Assembly: GCA_965363755.1 (NCBI GenBank)
Contig: CBDTVL010000050.1
Coordinates: 1 to 18,830, forward strand
Source of the DNA: JL08 sp965363755
GTDB taxonomy: Bacteria > Pseudomonadota > Alphaproteobacteria > Rhodobacterales > Rhodobacteraceae
DNA length: 18,830 bases
Direction: 5' to 3'
Shown: in pieces, positions 5,414 through 13,972 of the stretch
Layout of the letters: each line of letters begins with the position of its first letter
How positions within the stretch are numbered: position 1 is the stretch's first letter
Notes under the pieces: generated by a model
Seen by the model: the letters and a program-made list of their open reading frames with translations, nothing else
What the model was told of the DNA's origin: nothing
Databases searched by the model: none
Program-made: the position numbers and the translations under genes

Positions 5414-7903
5414 CTAGCACTCCGGCTTTTGTCGCGGTTCACCTTTTTCTCGCCGTAGGGACGCCAGAGCGCTTTGCACTGAATTGACCAGGTCCTTCTT
5501 CGAAACGGGTTTCATCAGGCGGATATCGGACTGCCTCAGTCCAATGCCGTGAGTTGTCGCCTCCCAGGCGTAGCCGGACATGAAAACCACCGGCAACGCG
5601 GGATTCAATCTACGAAGCTGTCTTGCCAGTTCTGGTCCCTGAAGCTGCCCGGGCATCACAATGTCGGTGACCAGAAGATCGAACGAATTATCCGACTGAA
5701 AGATCTGTAGCGCCTGATCGCCGGTAAGCGCTGGCGCAACCTCGTGCCCCTCGTTTCTGAGAATGCGCACAAGAAGGTCGATGACCGCTTCCTGATCTTC
5801 TGCGATCAGAATGCGCGCTGTCGTTTTCGGTGCCACGTCTGGCTCGCTTTTGTCGATTGGCTGCTCTATTTCAGGTACATCGGAGGTTTTGAAATACAGC
5901 TTCACGGTCGTGCCGATTCCAATCTCCGAATATATCCTGACGCTGCCATGGGATTGGTTCATGAAACCGTGCACCATAGACAGCCCAAGCCCGGTCCCCT
6001 CCCCCGGTTCCTTGGTCGTGAAGAAGGGATCAAAAACACGCTCGATATTTTCTGGCGATATACCGTCGCCAGTATCGCTCACCGCAAGCAGCGCATAACG
6101 CCCGGGGGCCAATTCGTCGCCAATATCGCCATTCAGCAGCGCATCAATAGTTACATTTGAAGTTTCGATCGTAATGACGCCACCGTTGGGCATCGCATCA
6201 CGTGCATTGATCATCAAATTCAGCAGCGCACTTTCGGTGTTTGAAAGATCGGCCACGGTTTGCCAGAGATCGGGCTGCAGCGATTTCGCAACTTTGATAC
6301 TCGCCGGGATGGTTCGCGAAATCCAGTTGTCCATGTCGCGCACGATTTCGGACAGGTTAAGTTGAGTTGGTTCAAGATGCGCACGCCGGGCAAAATTCAG
6401 CATGCTCTTCGTCAGGCCAGCACCTTTGTATGTCGCGTCTATCGCAGCATTGATCAGGTCGTTATCTTCGGGGTTCTCCGTCTCCTCCAACAGCAATTCG
6501 AGATTGCCGAGAATGACGTTCAGCAGGTTGTTGAAATCATGCGCGACACCGCCGGTCATCTGCCCGATGGCCTCGAGCTTTTGCGCCTGCGCCAATTGGG
6601 TTTCCAGATCAGAGCGATGCTGGGCTTCAGCAATCCGCTCTGTAATGTCGACGATGCTTGAACGTACCAGCTGACGGCGTGAATCTGGAAAGGCGGCCAG
6701 CGAAACTTCGCAGGGAATGTCTTGTCCATCGCGATTTCTGAACGTCCACTCGAATGAAGGAAATCCTCCCTGCAGGGCCTCGTTGAGATACGCGCGCATC
6801 GTCTCGACGGATCGCCGCGCGTCGGGTTGGAACTCTGGGCTCAGCGCTTCCGGAGCGATGGAATTCAACAGAGTTTCAGTCGAATAACCAAGAATCTGTG
6901 CTGCAAGCGGATTGGCCTCAATGAACTTGTCAGCTTCCACGTCGGTGATCAGGATCGCATCAATTGCAAGGTCAACCAGCGCCCGGTAACGCTCTTCCTT
7001 TTGATGCTGGTCGATTTCCGACAGCTGCTTCAGCGCATCGTCTCTTTCCCGAATCAATGCAGCCACCAGCAGGGTAGCAACGACAATCGACGTTATGAAA
7101 AACTGCAAGGAGGCGACATTTTTTTCCGGCGAAAGATCAGCGAACGGGCCAAACCCGTTGATCGCGTATAAAAGGGCAATAGTGGATACGGCCAGCGAAC
7201 TGGTCGCTGCCCCTTTGGGCCCGAACCGCAGTGCCATCCACAACATTACCGGGATCGGAAGAAATTGCGCACCGGCGAATTCATCACCCCATATGTGTTT
7301 CGGACCATAAGAAAGCATGGACAGGGCGACGACCGATCCAGCCGCTGCTGCGGCTTCCAGCTTGTTGGACAGCGTCGATGTGCGCCACCAGTCGCGATAG
7401 TCACCAAAATCAATAATGACAGGGACAAACACCAGATACCCGACGAAATCAGCCAGCGCCCATCGCAGCGCAGTTGACTGGAAAGAACCGCCTGAATAGG
7501 CAACCCAAGTCGCACCGAGTACCCCGCCAAGAACGGAGGCCGAGAAGACTGCCACAAGCACCACGCCTAATTGTCGAAGGTCCGACAAGCCAGCGCTGCT
7601 CAACCTAAATCTCCGGACAACCCCAATTGCCAAACCGACAGCTAGGCAATTGACCGCCGCAAAGACCAGCGATGCGGCCAGCTCAAACCCGATCCACAAC
7701 TCGGCGACTACATAAGTTGGAAAGGCAAGGAGGAGACAGATAATCCGATGCTTTTTTTCGAGCATCAGGATCGATGCAAACAGGATCGCATTGGGCGGCC
7801 AGAATGTCGAAATGCCGGTTGGTGGAAAACCGAAAGCGCCGCCCAATCGGGTCGCAAGCATCACGACAGCAAGTATGAGTGGGATTTGAATAAGTCGTAC
7901 CAA
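5414..7903 (-). CDS. Hybrid sensor histidine kinase/response regulator with MASE1 domain
   Basis: This 829-residue inner-membrane hybrid kinase starts with a MASE1-type integral-membrane sensor of about eight helices (1-285, with FWPPNAILFA at 34-43 typical of its N-terminal end). A PAS domain (about 302-425) follows. HisKA has phospho-acceptor H455 in GGVAHDFNNLLNVI, and HATPase_c has an N box at N566, D610-TGDG and GEGTGLGLS at 634-642. The C-terminal receiver (about 696-815) has acidic residues E702/D703, phospho-acceptor D747, S776 and K798. The short linker between ATPase and receiver and the absence of Hpt or output domains mean the phosphoryl group must pass to a separate Hpt or regulator. 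The start is TTG at 7901-7903, with CGGGAAA upstream; an ATG at residue 15 would cut into the first helix. Neither flanking gene is a DNA-binding regulator, so it is an orphan kinase. The signal is unknown. Confidence 0.92.
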   Translation of the reverse strand: MVRLIQIPLILAVVMLATRLGGAFGFPPTGISTFWPPNAILFASILMLEKKHRIICLLLAFPTYVVAELWIGFELAASLVFAAVNCLAVGLAIGVVRRFRLSSAGLSDLRQLGVVLVAVFSASVLGGVLGATWVAYSGGSFQSTALRWALADFVGYLVFVPVIIDFGDYRDWWRTSTLSNKLEAAAAAGSVVALSMLSYGPKHIWGDEFAGAQFLPIPVMLWMALRFGPKGAATSSLAVSTIALLYAINGFGPFADLSPEKNVASLQFFITSIVVATLLVAALIRERDDALKQLSEIDQHQKEERYRALVDLAIDAILITDVEADKFIEANPLAAQILGYSTETLLNSIAPEALSPEFQPDARRSVETMRAYLNEALQGGFPSFEWTFRNRDGQDIPCEVSLAAFPDSRRQLVRSSIVDITERIAEAQHRSDLETQLAQAQKLEAIGQMTGGVAHDFNNLLNVILGNLELLLEETENPEDNDLINAAIDATYKGAGLTKSMLNFARRAHLEPTQLNLSEIVRDMDNWISRTIPASIKVAKSLQPDLWQTVADLSNTESALLNLMINARDAMPNGGVITIETSNVTIDALLNGDIGDELAPGRYALLAVSDTGDGISPENIERVFDPFFTTKEPGEGTGLGLSMVHGFMNQSHGSVRIYSEIGIGTTVKLYFKTSDVPEIEQPIDKSEPDVAPKTTARILIAEDQEAVIDLLVRILRNEGHEVAPALTGDQALQIFQSDNSFDLLVTDIVMPGQLQGPELARQLRRLNPALPVVFMSGYAWEATTHGIGLRQSDIRLMKPVSKKDLVNSVQSALASLRREKGEPRQKPEC

Positions 7904-7946
7904 GAAATAAATTTCCCGCAGCTTGCCAAAACACAGCGCAGCCTAA

Positions 7947-7975
7947 TTGGCCTCGTACCTAAAAGCTTAGGCCAA
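7947..7975. promoter_or_regulatory. Nested inverted repeats upstream of the sensor kinase
   Basis: Between mfd and the kinase lie an outer inverted repeat TTGGCC (7947-7952) / GGCCAA (7970-7975) and an inner one CCTAA (7958-7962) / TTAGG (7967-7971). They share the GG at 7970-7971, so the two stems are mutually exclusive in RNA. This element ends 44 bases before the kinase start codon, on the side where its promoter or leader must be. It could be an operator, a terminator for mfd read-through or chance; there is no T-tract. Confidence 0.35.
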
Positions 7976-8071
7976 ATCCACTGCCAAAGCCAGTTTTTCA
8001 AGAACGGCAAAATAGAATGTCAGAAATTGCCCAAAGCCGTTATCTGATGCATTTAGGCAGTTTTGAGGGTC

Positions 8072-11000
8072 TTAAGCTTGGGCCTTTGCAGCTTTTGCTT
8101 TCTTTTTTTCAGCGATGACCTTTTCGGCCAGATCCCGCGCGATTGCAAAAGCGCCTTTGATTTTGTCGCTGTCTTTCTTCCAGTCGCGCCGCACCACGAT
8201 CTTGTTGTCTTTGACCTTGGCCAACCCGCGCTGATCATTGATGAAATCAACCAGCCCATGCGGTGAGGCGAATTTATCGTTGTGAAACCGGATCGTGGCG
8301 CCTTTGGGGCCGCCATCGAGTTTGGCGATCCCGGCGCGTTTGCACATTGCCTTGATCCGCACCACCAGCAGCAAGGTGTTCACTTCTCTTGGCAGCGCGC
8401 CAAAGCGGTCGATCAACTCTGCGGCAAAGCCTTCGAGCTCGACCTTGGTGCTCAGGCTCGACAACCTGCGATATAGCCCAAGACGGACATCCAGATCCGG
8501 GACATATACCTCTGGGATCAGCACCGGCACACCAAGATTGATCTGCGGCGCCCACTGATCGTCGGCAATGCTCAGGCCCTCCATCTCGCCGGCTTTGATC
8601 TTGGCAATCGCCTCTTCCAGCATTGATTGATAAAGTTCAAAGCCGACATCGCGCATCTGGCCAGATTGCTCTTCGCCCAGCAGATTTCCTGCACCGCGAA
8701 TATCAAGATCCTGAGACGCCAGCGTGAACCCTGCCCCCAGCGTGTCCAGCGACCCAAGCACCCGCAGTCGTTTTTCTGCAGTTGCGGTCAGTTTGGTGCG
8801 CGGTTTGGTAGTCAGATAAGCATAAGCCCGGGTTTTGGAGCGGCCCACCCGGCCCCTGATCTGATACAGCTGTGCCAGTCCGAACATGTCCGCACGGTGG
8901 ATGATCATCGTATTCGCTGTCGGGATGTCGAGGCCGGATTCCACAATTGTGGTGGCCAGCAACACATCATATTTCCCGTCATAAAAGGCGTTCATCCGGT
9001 CATCAAGTTCCCCCGCCGCCATCTGACCATGGGCAACCACTACGCTGACTTCGGGCACCTGCTCGGCGAGAAACGTCTCGATCTCGGGCAGGTCCGCAAT
9101 GCGAGGTACCACAAAGAACGACTGACCGCCGCGATAGTGTTCGCGTAACAGCGCCTCGCGCAGCGTCATGGCATCAAAATCGCTGACATAGGTGCGGATT
9201 GCCAACCTGTCGACGGGCGGGGTGCCGATGATGCTCAGATCACGTACACCGGTCAGCGACAATTGCAACGTCCGCGGGATCGGAGTTGCGGTCAGTGTCA
9301 GCACATGGATGTCGGTCCGCATCTGTTTCAGACGCTCTTTATGCCCAACACCAAAATGCTGTTCCTCATCGATGATCAACAGTCCAAGGTTTTTGAACCG
9401 GATAGATTTGGCGAGCAAAGCATGGGTCCCGATCACGATATCCACGATGCCGCGGCTGATCCCGTCTCGGGTGGTATTTGCCTCTTTTGCGCCGATGAAA
9501 CGCGACAAAGACCGCACTTCAATCGGGAATCCGCGAAACCGGTCTGTAAAAGACTTGTAATGTTGGCGCGTGAGCAAAGTTGTAGGCGCGATGATTGCGA
9601 CCTGTACGCCGGACATCGCAGCGACAAAAGCCGCGCGCATCGCCACTTCGGTCTTCCCAAAGCCCACATCTCCGCACACAAGCCGGTCCATCGGCGATCC
9701 GCTGTGCATGTCGTCCAGCACTTCGTTAATTGCGCGCAACTGGTCATCGGTTTCAGTGTACGGAAACCGTGCGCTGAACGCGTCCCACATCCCCGGCGGC
9801 GGATCCATGATCGGGGCACGGCGCAAGGCGCGTTCCGCCGCCACCCGGATCAACCGGTCCGCCATCTCGCGGATGCGTTCTTTGAGCTTGGCCTTTTTGG
9901 CCTGCCACGCACCGCCGCCCAGTCGATCCAGCAGCCCCTCTTCGTGGCCATAGCGCGACAGCAGTTCGATATTCTCGACCGGCAGGTAAAGCCGGGCATT
10001 TTCGGCGTATTCAAGCTGCAGGCATTCGTGCGCCGCCCCTGCTGCAGTGATCACTTCCATACCATGGTAGCGACCAATGCCATGATCGACATGCACAACC
10101 AGATCACCCGGGCTCAGACTTTGCGATTCAGTCAGGAAGTTTTCGGCACGGCGTTTCTTACGCGGCGCACGGATCAACCGATCGCCCAGAACGTCCTGTT
10201 CGGAAATAACAGTTAGGCCCGGTGCTTCAAATCCATGCTCCAACGCCCAAACAACCAGATGCAGACCGCGTTTGCCAATGCGGGTCGCATCTGTGATCGG
10301 AATGACCTCGGCCAGACCTTCGTCTTCAATCAGCCCGGTCAGACGCTCTCGTGCGCCCGCTGAATAGCTGGCGACCACCACCGGGCCGTTCTCCATTTTT
10401 GCTTTAATATGGGCCGACAACGCCCCAAAAAGGCTGACGTTTTCCAACTGGCGTTCGGGTGAGAAATTGCGACCGATACGTGCGCCGGCGTCCAGCACAC
10501 CGGGCCCGGTGGCCTGCGGCAGCGGATTGAACTGCACCATGCGGTGGTTTCGCGTCGCTTGAACCCATGCCGCGTCATCAAGATAAAGGCTGGCAGGATT
10601 GCTGGGCTTATAGACCGTATCCATTCGCGATTTCTGCGTCATCGCGTGTTTTCGGGTCTCGTACTGATCCACAATTGCGTCCCACCGCGCCAAACGGGAC
10701 GGTGTCAGTTGATCATCCAGCGTGATGCTGGCGTCCGGCAAGTAGTCAAACAAGGTCTCCAACTGCTCATGGAACAAAGGAAGCCAATGCTCTGCGCCTT
10801 GGTGTTTACGTCCGGCACTCACTGCCTCATAAAGCGGATCGTCGGTCCCTGCCGCGCCAAATTCAAGGCGATAGTTCTGGCGAAACCGGGTGATTGCCGC
10901 CTCATCCAGAATGACCTCAGAGACAGGCGCAAGTTCGATAATGTCCAGCTTTTCCGTTGTGCGCTGTGTTGCCGGATCAAACCGCCGTGCCCCGTCCAGC

Positions 11001-11545
11001 ATGTCGCCAAACAGATCTAGTCGCACAGGCCCCAGATCGCCGGGAGGATAGATGTCGATGATCCCGCCGCGGATCGCATAATCCCCCGGCTCGAGCACTG
11101 TCGGGCTTTGGGTAAAGCCCATGCGCACCAAAAAGTTCCGCAGCGCCGCTTCGTCGACCCTTTGGCCAACCTGCGCCCGAAACGCCGCCTCGCGCAGGAT
11201 GGCGCGCACAGGGACGTATTGGGTCGCTGCATTCAGCGTTGTCAGCAGCACATATTGCGGCGGCATCCCGTGCACCAGCCCGGCCAGAGTCGCCATGCGC
11301 GTCGCGGAGATGTCGGCGTTGGGCGACACTCGGTCATAGGGCAGACAATCCCAGCCCGGGAAGGTGATGACGGGCACATCAGGCGCAAAAAACGCCAATG
11401 CGGCCCGCGTCGCAGCCATGCGTTTGTCATCACGCGCAATATGCATGACAGGGGCACTGCCCTTGCGCAGTTCATCGAGTATCAGTTTTGCGTCATAACC
11501 TTCAGGCGCGCCACTCAGCGTAATGTGGGTACCTTCTGCTGTCAT
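8072..11545 (-). CDS. mfd: Transcription-repair coupling factor Mfd
   Basis: This is a 1157-residue DNA translocase that removes RNA polymerase stalled at lesions and recruits UvrA. The UvrB-like N-terminal module includes FPGWDCLPYDRVSP (about 62-75) and GDYAIRGGIIDIYPPG (154-169). The CarD-like RNA-polymerase-interaction domain contains GDLVVHVDHGIGRYHGME (about 480-497). The RecG-like motor has Walker A GDVGFGKT (625-632), Walker B region IDEEQHFG (about 725-732), TATPIPRT (752-759) and motif VI QIRGRVGRSKTR (about 895-906). The C-terminal TRCF domain follows (IPEVYVPDLDVRLGLYRRL), ending in a lysine/alanine-rich tail. Length is normal for the family. The ATG at 11545 is preferred over a GTG 16 codons upstream that would overlap the preceding gene; the gap to that gene's stop is 2 nt, so the two are coupled. 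Confidence 0.97.
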   Translation of the reverse strand: MTAEGTHITLSGAPEGYDAKLILDELRKGSAPVMHIARDDKRMAATRAALAFFAPDVPVITFPGWDCLPYDRVSPNADISATRMATLAGLVHGMPPQYVLLTTLNAATQYVPVRAILREAAFRAQVGQRVDEAALRNFLVRMGFTQSPTVLEPGDYAIRGGIIDIYPPGDLGPVRLDLFGDMLDGARRFDPATQRTTEKLDIIELAPVSEVILDEAAITRFRQNYRLEFGAAGTDDPLYEAVSAGRKHQGAEHWLPLFHEQLETLFDYLPDASITLDDQLTPSRLARWDAIVDQYETRKHAMTQKSRMDTVYKPSNPASLYLDDAAWVQATRNHRMVQFNPLPQATGPGVLDAGARIGRNFSPERQLENVSLFGALSAHIKAKMENGPVVVASYSAGARERLTGLIEDEGLAEVIPITDATRIGKRGLHLVVWALEHGFEAPGLTVISEQDVLGDRLIRAPRKKRRAENFLTESQSLSPGDLVVHVDHGIGRYHGMEVITAAGAAHECLQLEYAENARLYLPVENIELLSRYGHEEGLLDRLGGGAWQAKKAKLKERIREMADRLIRVAAERALRRAPIMDPPPGMWDAFSARFPYTETDDQLRAINEVLDDMHSGSPMDRLVCGDVGFGKTEVAMRAAFVAAMSGVQVAIIAPTTLLTRQHYKSFTDRFRGFPIEVRSLSRFIGAKEANTTRDGISRGIVDIVIGTHALLAKSIRFKNLGLLIIDEEQHFGVGHKERLKQMRTDIHVLTLTATPIPRTLQLSLTGVRDLSIIGTPPVDRLAIRTYVSDFDAMTLREALLREHYRGGQSFFVVPRIADLPEIETFLAEQVPEVSVVVAHGQMAAGELDDRMNAFYDGKYDVLLATTIVESGLDIPTANTMIIHRADMFGLAQLYQIRGRVGRSKTRAYAYLTTKPRTKLTATAEKRLRVLGSLDTLGAGFTLASQDLDIRGAGNLLGEEQSGQMRDVGFELYQSMLEEAIAKIKAGEMEGLSIADDQWAPQINLGVPVLIPEVYVPDLDVRLGLYRRLSSLSTKVELEGFAAELIDRFGALPREVNTLLLVVRIKAMCKRAGIAKLDGGPKGATIRFHNDKFASPHGLVDFINDQRGLAKVKDNKIVVRRDWKKDSDKIKGAFAIARDLAEKVIAEKKKAKAAKAQA

Positions 11546-11547
11546 GC

Positions 11548-12075
11548 TCAACCACCAAACGGGCCAAGGGACAGATTCTGAAACATGCCCCACATTGCAG
11601 TCACAAAAATCGAGATCATACCAATGACCTGTGTGAAAAACCGGTGCCGGCCCAGACAGCGGCGCAGGGCCTCACCTTTGAAGACATCCCGCTCAATCCG
11701 ATGCGCCGTCGCAATCGACAATGCGCCGACAAAAGTCATCGGGAACCCCAGCAGGAACAGGGCCTGCGCAATTTCTACGCGGTAGAAAAACCCGGTGATC
11801 GCCAACCCTGTCAGGAAAAAGCAAACAAATCCCAGCACCCAAAGGCCCGAAACACGCACTACATCAAGCAATCGGTTCACGTTAATACGCACCATATCCT
11901 CAAGATCGACTTCGGCCTGCCCGCCCTGACGGCGGGCCCGCTGGACCAGATCATATGGCACCCCAAGCACCCAGTGACTGGTCGTAGACCACATCACCGC
12001 CAGCGCGATCCAGAACCACAGATTTGAGAACGACCGCATGTCGATCAGTTCAAAGATAGTTTTATGCCAATCCAA
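11548..12075 (-). CDS. Conserved four-helix membrane protein, coupled upstream of mfd
   Basis: This 175-residue inner-membrane protein has helices at about 17-37, 74-96, 101-121 and 147-167. A polar, charged loop lies at 40-72 (YDLVQRARRQGGQAEVDLEDMV). The DMRSFSNLWFWIALAVMW opening is, from memory, conserved in Rhodobacterales proteins labelled 'component of SufBCD complex'; I know of no sequence-based reason for that label and would not rely on it. The only start upstream of the first helix is a TTG at 12073-12075, with an in-frame stop at 12091-12093. The ATG at residue 13 is the alternative, and neither has a good ribosome binding site. Its TGA lies 2 nt before the mfd start, giving a two-gene unit. 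It diverges from hemB. The function is unknown; the fold does not suggest an enzyme. Confidence 0.75.
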   Translation of the reverse strand: MDWHKTIFELIDMRSFSNLWFWIALAVMWSTTSHWVLGVPYDLVQRARRQGGQAEVDLEDMVRINVNRLLDVVRVSGLWVLGFVCFFLTGLAITGFFYRVEIAQALFLLGFPMTFVGALSIATAHRIERDVFKGEALRRCLGRHRFFTQVIGMISIFVTAMWGMFQNLSLGPFGG

Positions 12076-12194
12076 GGGATGCCCGCTGTGTTATTGTTTT
12101 GCCTCTCTTAGCGGGGCAGCGCGTCAATTCCTACCCTTGTGATGACGGTTTTTACGTGTCACCCCTTATCAAAATCCGCCCAAAGGATACTGAG

Positions 12195-13199
12195 ATGAGA
12201 CCAACCGTTGCCCCGTTTCCCGCAGCCCGCCTGCGCCGCGCCCGACAATCCGCCTCAATCCGCGCCTTGGTCCGGCAAAACACACTGAGTGTCAGTGACT
12301 TTATCTGGCCGCTTTTTGTGCGCGCGGGGGATGGGATCGAAGAACCTGTTGCGTCGATGCCGGGTGTGATGCGACGCAGTGTTGATAAGGTGGTTGAGGC
12401 CGCGCGCGAGGCGGCTGGACTGGGCATTCCAGCGATCTGCCTGTTTCCTTATACTGAGCAATCCGACCGCACCGAAACCTGCGCCGAAGCCTGGAGCCCT
12501 GACAACCTGACAAACCGGGCCACGCGGGCGATCAAAGCGGCTGTTCCGGATATCGCCGTGATGACAGATGTCGCGCTTGACCCCTATAATATCAACGGCC
12601 ATGACGGTTTTGTCGTAGATGGCAAGATTATCAACGATGAAACCATCGACGCATTGGTCAGGATGGCACTGGCGCAAGCTGATGCCGGCGCTGACATCAT
12701 CGGACCCTCAGACATGATGGACGGACGTATTGGTGCAATACGCGCTGCGTTGGAAGCGGCGGGCCATCGCGATGTTATGCTGCTGTCTTACGCCGCAAAA
12801 TACGCCAGTGCGTTTTATGGACCGTTCCGGGACGCGGTCGGCGCGTCCGGTGCGTTGTCGGGAGACAAGAAAACCTATCAGATGGATCCCGCAAATTCGG
12901 ACGAAGCACTGCGTCTGATCGAACGCGACTTATCTGAGGGCGCGGACATGATCATGGTTAAACCCGGCATGCCGTATCTCGACATATGCCGCCGCGCAAA
13001 AGACACTTTTGGTGCGCCGACGTTTGCCTATCAGGTGTCTGGCGAATACGCGATGATCCAAGCCGGCGCGCAAAATGGCTGGATTGATGGCGAAAAAGTT
13101 ATGATGGAAAGCCTGGTGGCGTTCAAACGAGCCGGGTGTGATGGCATATTGACCTACTTTGCACCCGCAGCGGCACGGGTTCTGGGTGCTCGAGGCTAG
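12195..13199 (+). CDS. hemB: Porphobilinogen synthase (delta-aminolevulinic acid dehydratase)
   Basis: This 334-residue cytosolic enzyme condenses two 5-aminolevulinate molecules to porphobilinogen for heme and, where present, bacteriochlorophyll and cobalamin synthesis. The two active-site lysines are K202 in SYAAKYAS and the Schiff-base lysine K256 in MVKPGMPYLD. The metal-site segment DVALDPYNINGHDG (125-138) has A127, D129 and D137 where zinc enzymes have three cysteines, so it is of the zinc-independent, magnesium-type class known in alphaproteobacteria and Pseudomonas. N132-I133 replace the more usual polar TT/TS pair there. The start is ATG at 12195, with AAGGA at 12182-12186; a longer reading frame from 12099 adds 32 residues without family resemblance. 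It is divergent from the mfd-linked membrane protein. The 118-bp divergent region carries a CCCGCT/AGCGGG inverted repeat (12082-12087 and 12110-12115) but no promoter I can call. Confidence 0.97.
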   Translation: MRPTVAPFPAARLRRARQSASIRALVRQNTLSVSDFIWPLFVRAGDGIEEPVASMPGVMRRSVDKVVEAAREAAGLGIPAICLFPYTEQSDRTETCAEAWSPDNLTNRATRAIKAAVPDIAVMTDVALDPYNINGHDGFVVDGKIINDETIDALVRMALAQADAGADIIGPSDMMDGRIGAIRAALEAAGHRDVMLLSYAAKYASAFYGPFRDAVGASGALSGDKKTYQMDPANSDEALRLIERDLSEGADMIMVKPGMPYLDICRRAKDTFGAPTFAYQVSGEYAMIQAGAQNGWIDGEKVMMESLVAFKRAGCDGILTYFAPAAARVLGARG

Positions 13200-13286
13200 T
13201 GTGGGAGCCATCCTGCACCCAGTTCTTGGACAGCAGAAAAGCAGCAAGTCGCCCAAAGCTATTCAGGCAGGTGACAGAGCGCTGCA

Positions 13287-13306
13287 ATCGGCGTATAACT
13301 GCCGAT
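13287..13306 (+). terminator. Candidate hairpin between hemB and the SYLF gene
   Basis: ATCGGC (13287-13292), loop GTATAACT, GCCGAT (13301-13306) forms a perfect 6-bp stem 87 bases after the hemB stop. A second small palindrome CCGGATAACCGG follows at 13311-13322. There is no T-tract. It could be a weak terminator or part of the leader of the next gene. Confidence 0.3.
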
Positions 13307-13352
13307 AAGACCGGATAACCGGCTCGACAGGCAACAATTACAGGCAAATCAA

Positions 13353-13928
13353 ATGGAAAAAATAGATTCTTCTCGCTTCACACGGCGTGGGTTCACGCTT
13401 GCCATGATGGCAGGTCTTACAACGACCGCAGCTTGCGGAAACGGCGTTGGCAGTTCCGGTCCCGCGACCATTGACGCCCGCGTTGATGCAACGCTGGCTG
13501 AAATGTATAGGCAGTTTCCCAACACCGTGGAATTGTCAAACGAGGCCAATGGCCTGCTTGTCATGCCGTTAGTGACCGAGGCAGGCTTTATCTACGGCGG
13601 TGCGTACGGCCAAGGCGCGTTGCGCGTAGGAGGGTCAACGGTAGATTATTATTCGACCACAAAAGCGACCGCTGGATTGCAGATCGGCGCGCAGCAATAC
13701 GCCCATGTTCTGTTTTTCATGACCGCGGATGCCTTGCAGAACTTTCGCACCTCCTCAGGCTGGGCCGCGGGCGCGGGTGTTAAATACGTTGTCAGCGACG
13801 AAGGCGACGGTGTGAATGCCGACACGACAACATCGCGCTCTCCGATACTGGCGGCAGTCTTCGGTCAGGAGGGTCTGCTTGTCGGAGCCACCCTGGAAGG
13901 CAGCAAATACACCCGGATCATTCCCTGA
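13353..13928 (+). CDS. SYLF-domain (YSC84-like) lipid-binding protein with Tat-type lipoprotein signal
   Basis: This 191-residue protein has an N-terminal signal with twin arginines R11-R12 in SRFTRRGFTLA, a hydrophobic stretch (14-27) and a candidate lipidated cysteine C28 in TTTAACGN. The -3 position is T, so the lipobox is imperfect. The mature part matches the SYLF/YSC84 domain: NGLLVMPLVTEAGFIYGGAYGQGALRV (about 66-92), then YYSTTKATAGLQIGAQ (99-114), FFMTADALQNFRTSSGW (121-137), and a C-terminal strand series with GQEGLLVGATLEGSKYTRI. In eukaryotes this domain binds phosphoinositides; bacterial members are poorly characterised envelope proteins. It is probably exported, possibly folded, and anchored at a membrane. 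It stands alone after hemB and ends just before a strong hairpin. The ribosome binding site is weak. The nature of the lipid anchor is an inference. Confidence 0.85.
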   Translation: MEKIDSSRFTRRGFTLAMMAGLTTTAACGNGVGSSGPATIDARVDATLAEMYRQFPNTVELSNEANGLLVMPLVTEAGFIYGGAYGQGALRVGGSTVDYYSTTKATAGLQIGAQQYAHVLFFMTADALQNFRTSSGWAAGAGVKYVVSDEGDGVNADTTTSRSPILAAVFGQEGLLVGATLEGSKYTRIIP

Positions 13929-13936
13929 GACATCCT

Positions 13937-13964
13937 GTTAAGGTGGGCGCAGGCCCACCTTAAC
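13937..13964. terminator. Strong bidirectional hairpin between convergent genes
   Basis: GTTAAGGTGGGC (13937-13948) and GCCCACCTTAAC (13953-13964) form a perfect 12-bp stem closed by a GCAG tetraloop. It begins 9 bases after the SYLF stop and ends 9 bases before the stop of the convergent dehydrogenase, so it is placed to end both transcripts. Neither strand has a T-tract after the stem, so it may act with Rho or as an RNA 3'-end stabiliser. Confidence 0.72.
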
Positions 13965-13972
13965 ACCGCAAC

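Noticed and set aside
9263..10216. Long plus-strand open frame antisense to mfd
   Set aside because: Mfd motifs are unbroken on the minus strand; the antisense product is low in hydrophobic pattern and looks like the mirror of high-G+C codon use.
12137..12160. Possible CRP/FNR-type site (TTGTGA ... TCAC) upstream of hemB
   Set aside because: The half-sites are too far apart for a CRP or FNR operator and the inner bases do not pair symmetrically.
12099..12194. 32-residue N-terminal extension of HemB
   Set aside because: The family start fits the ATG at 12195 with its AAGGA; the extra residues do not resemble HemB or a targeting peptide.
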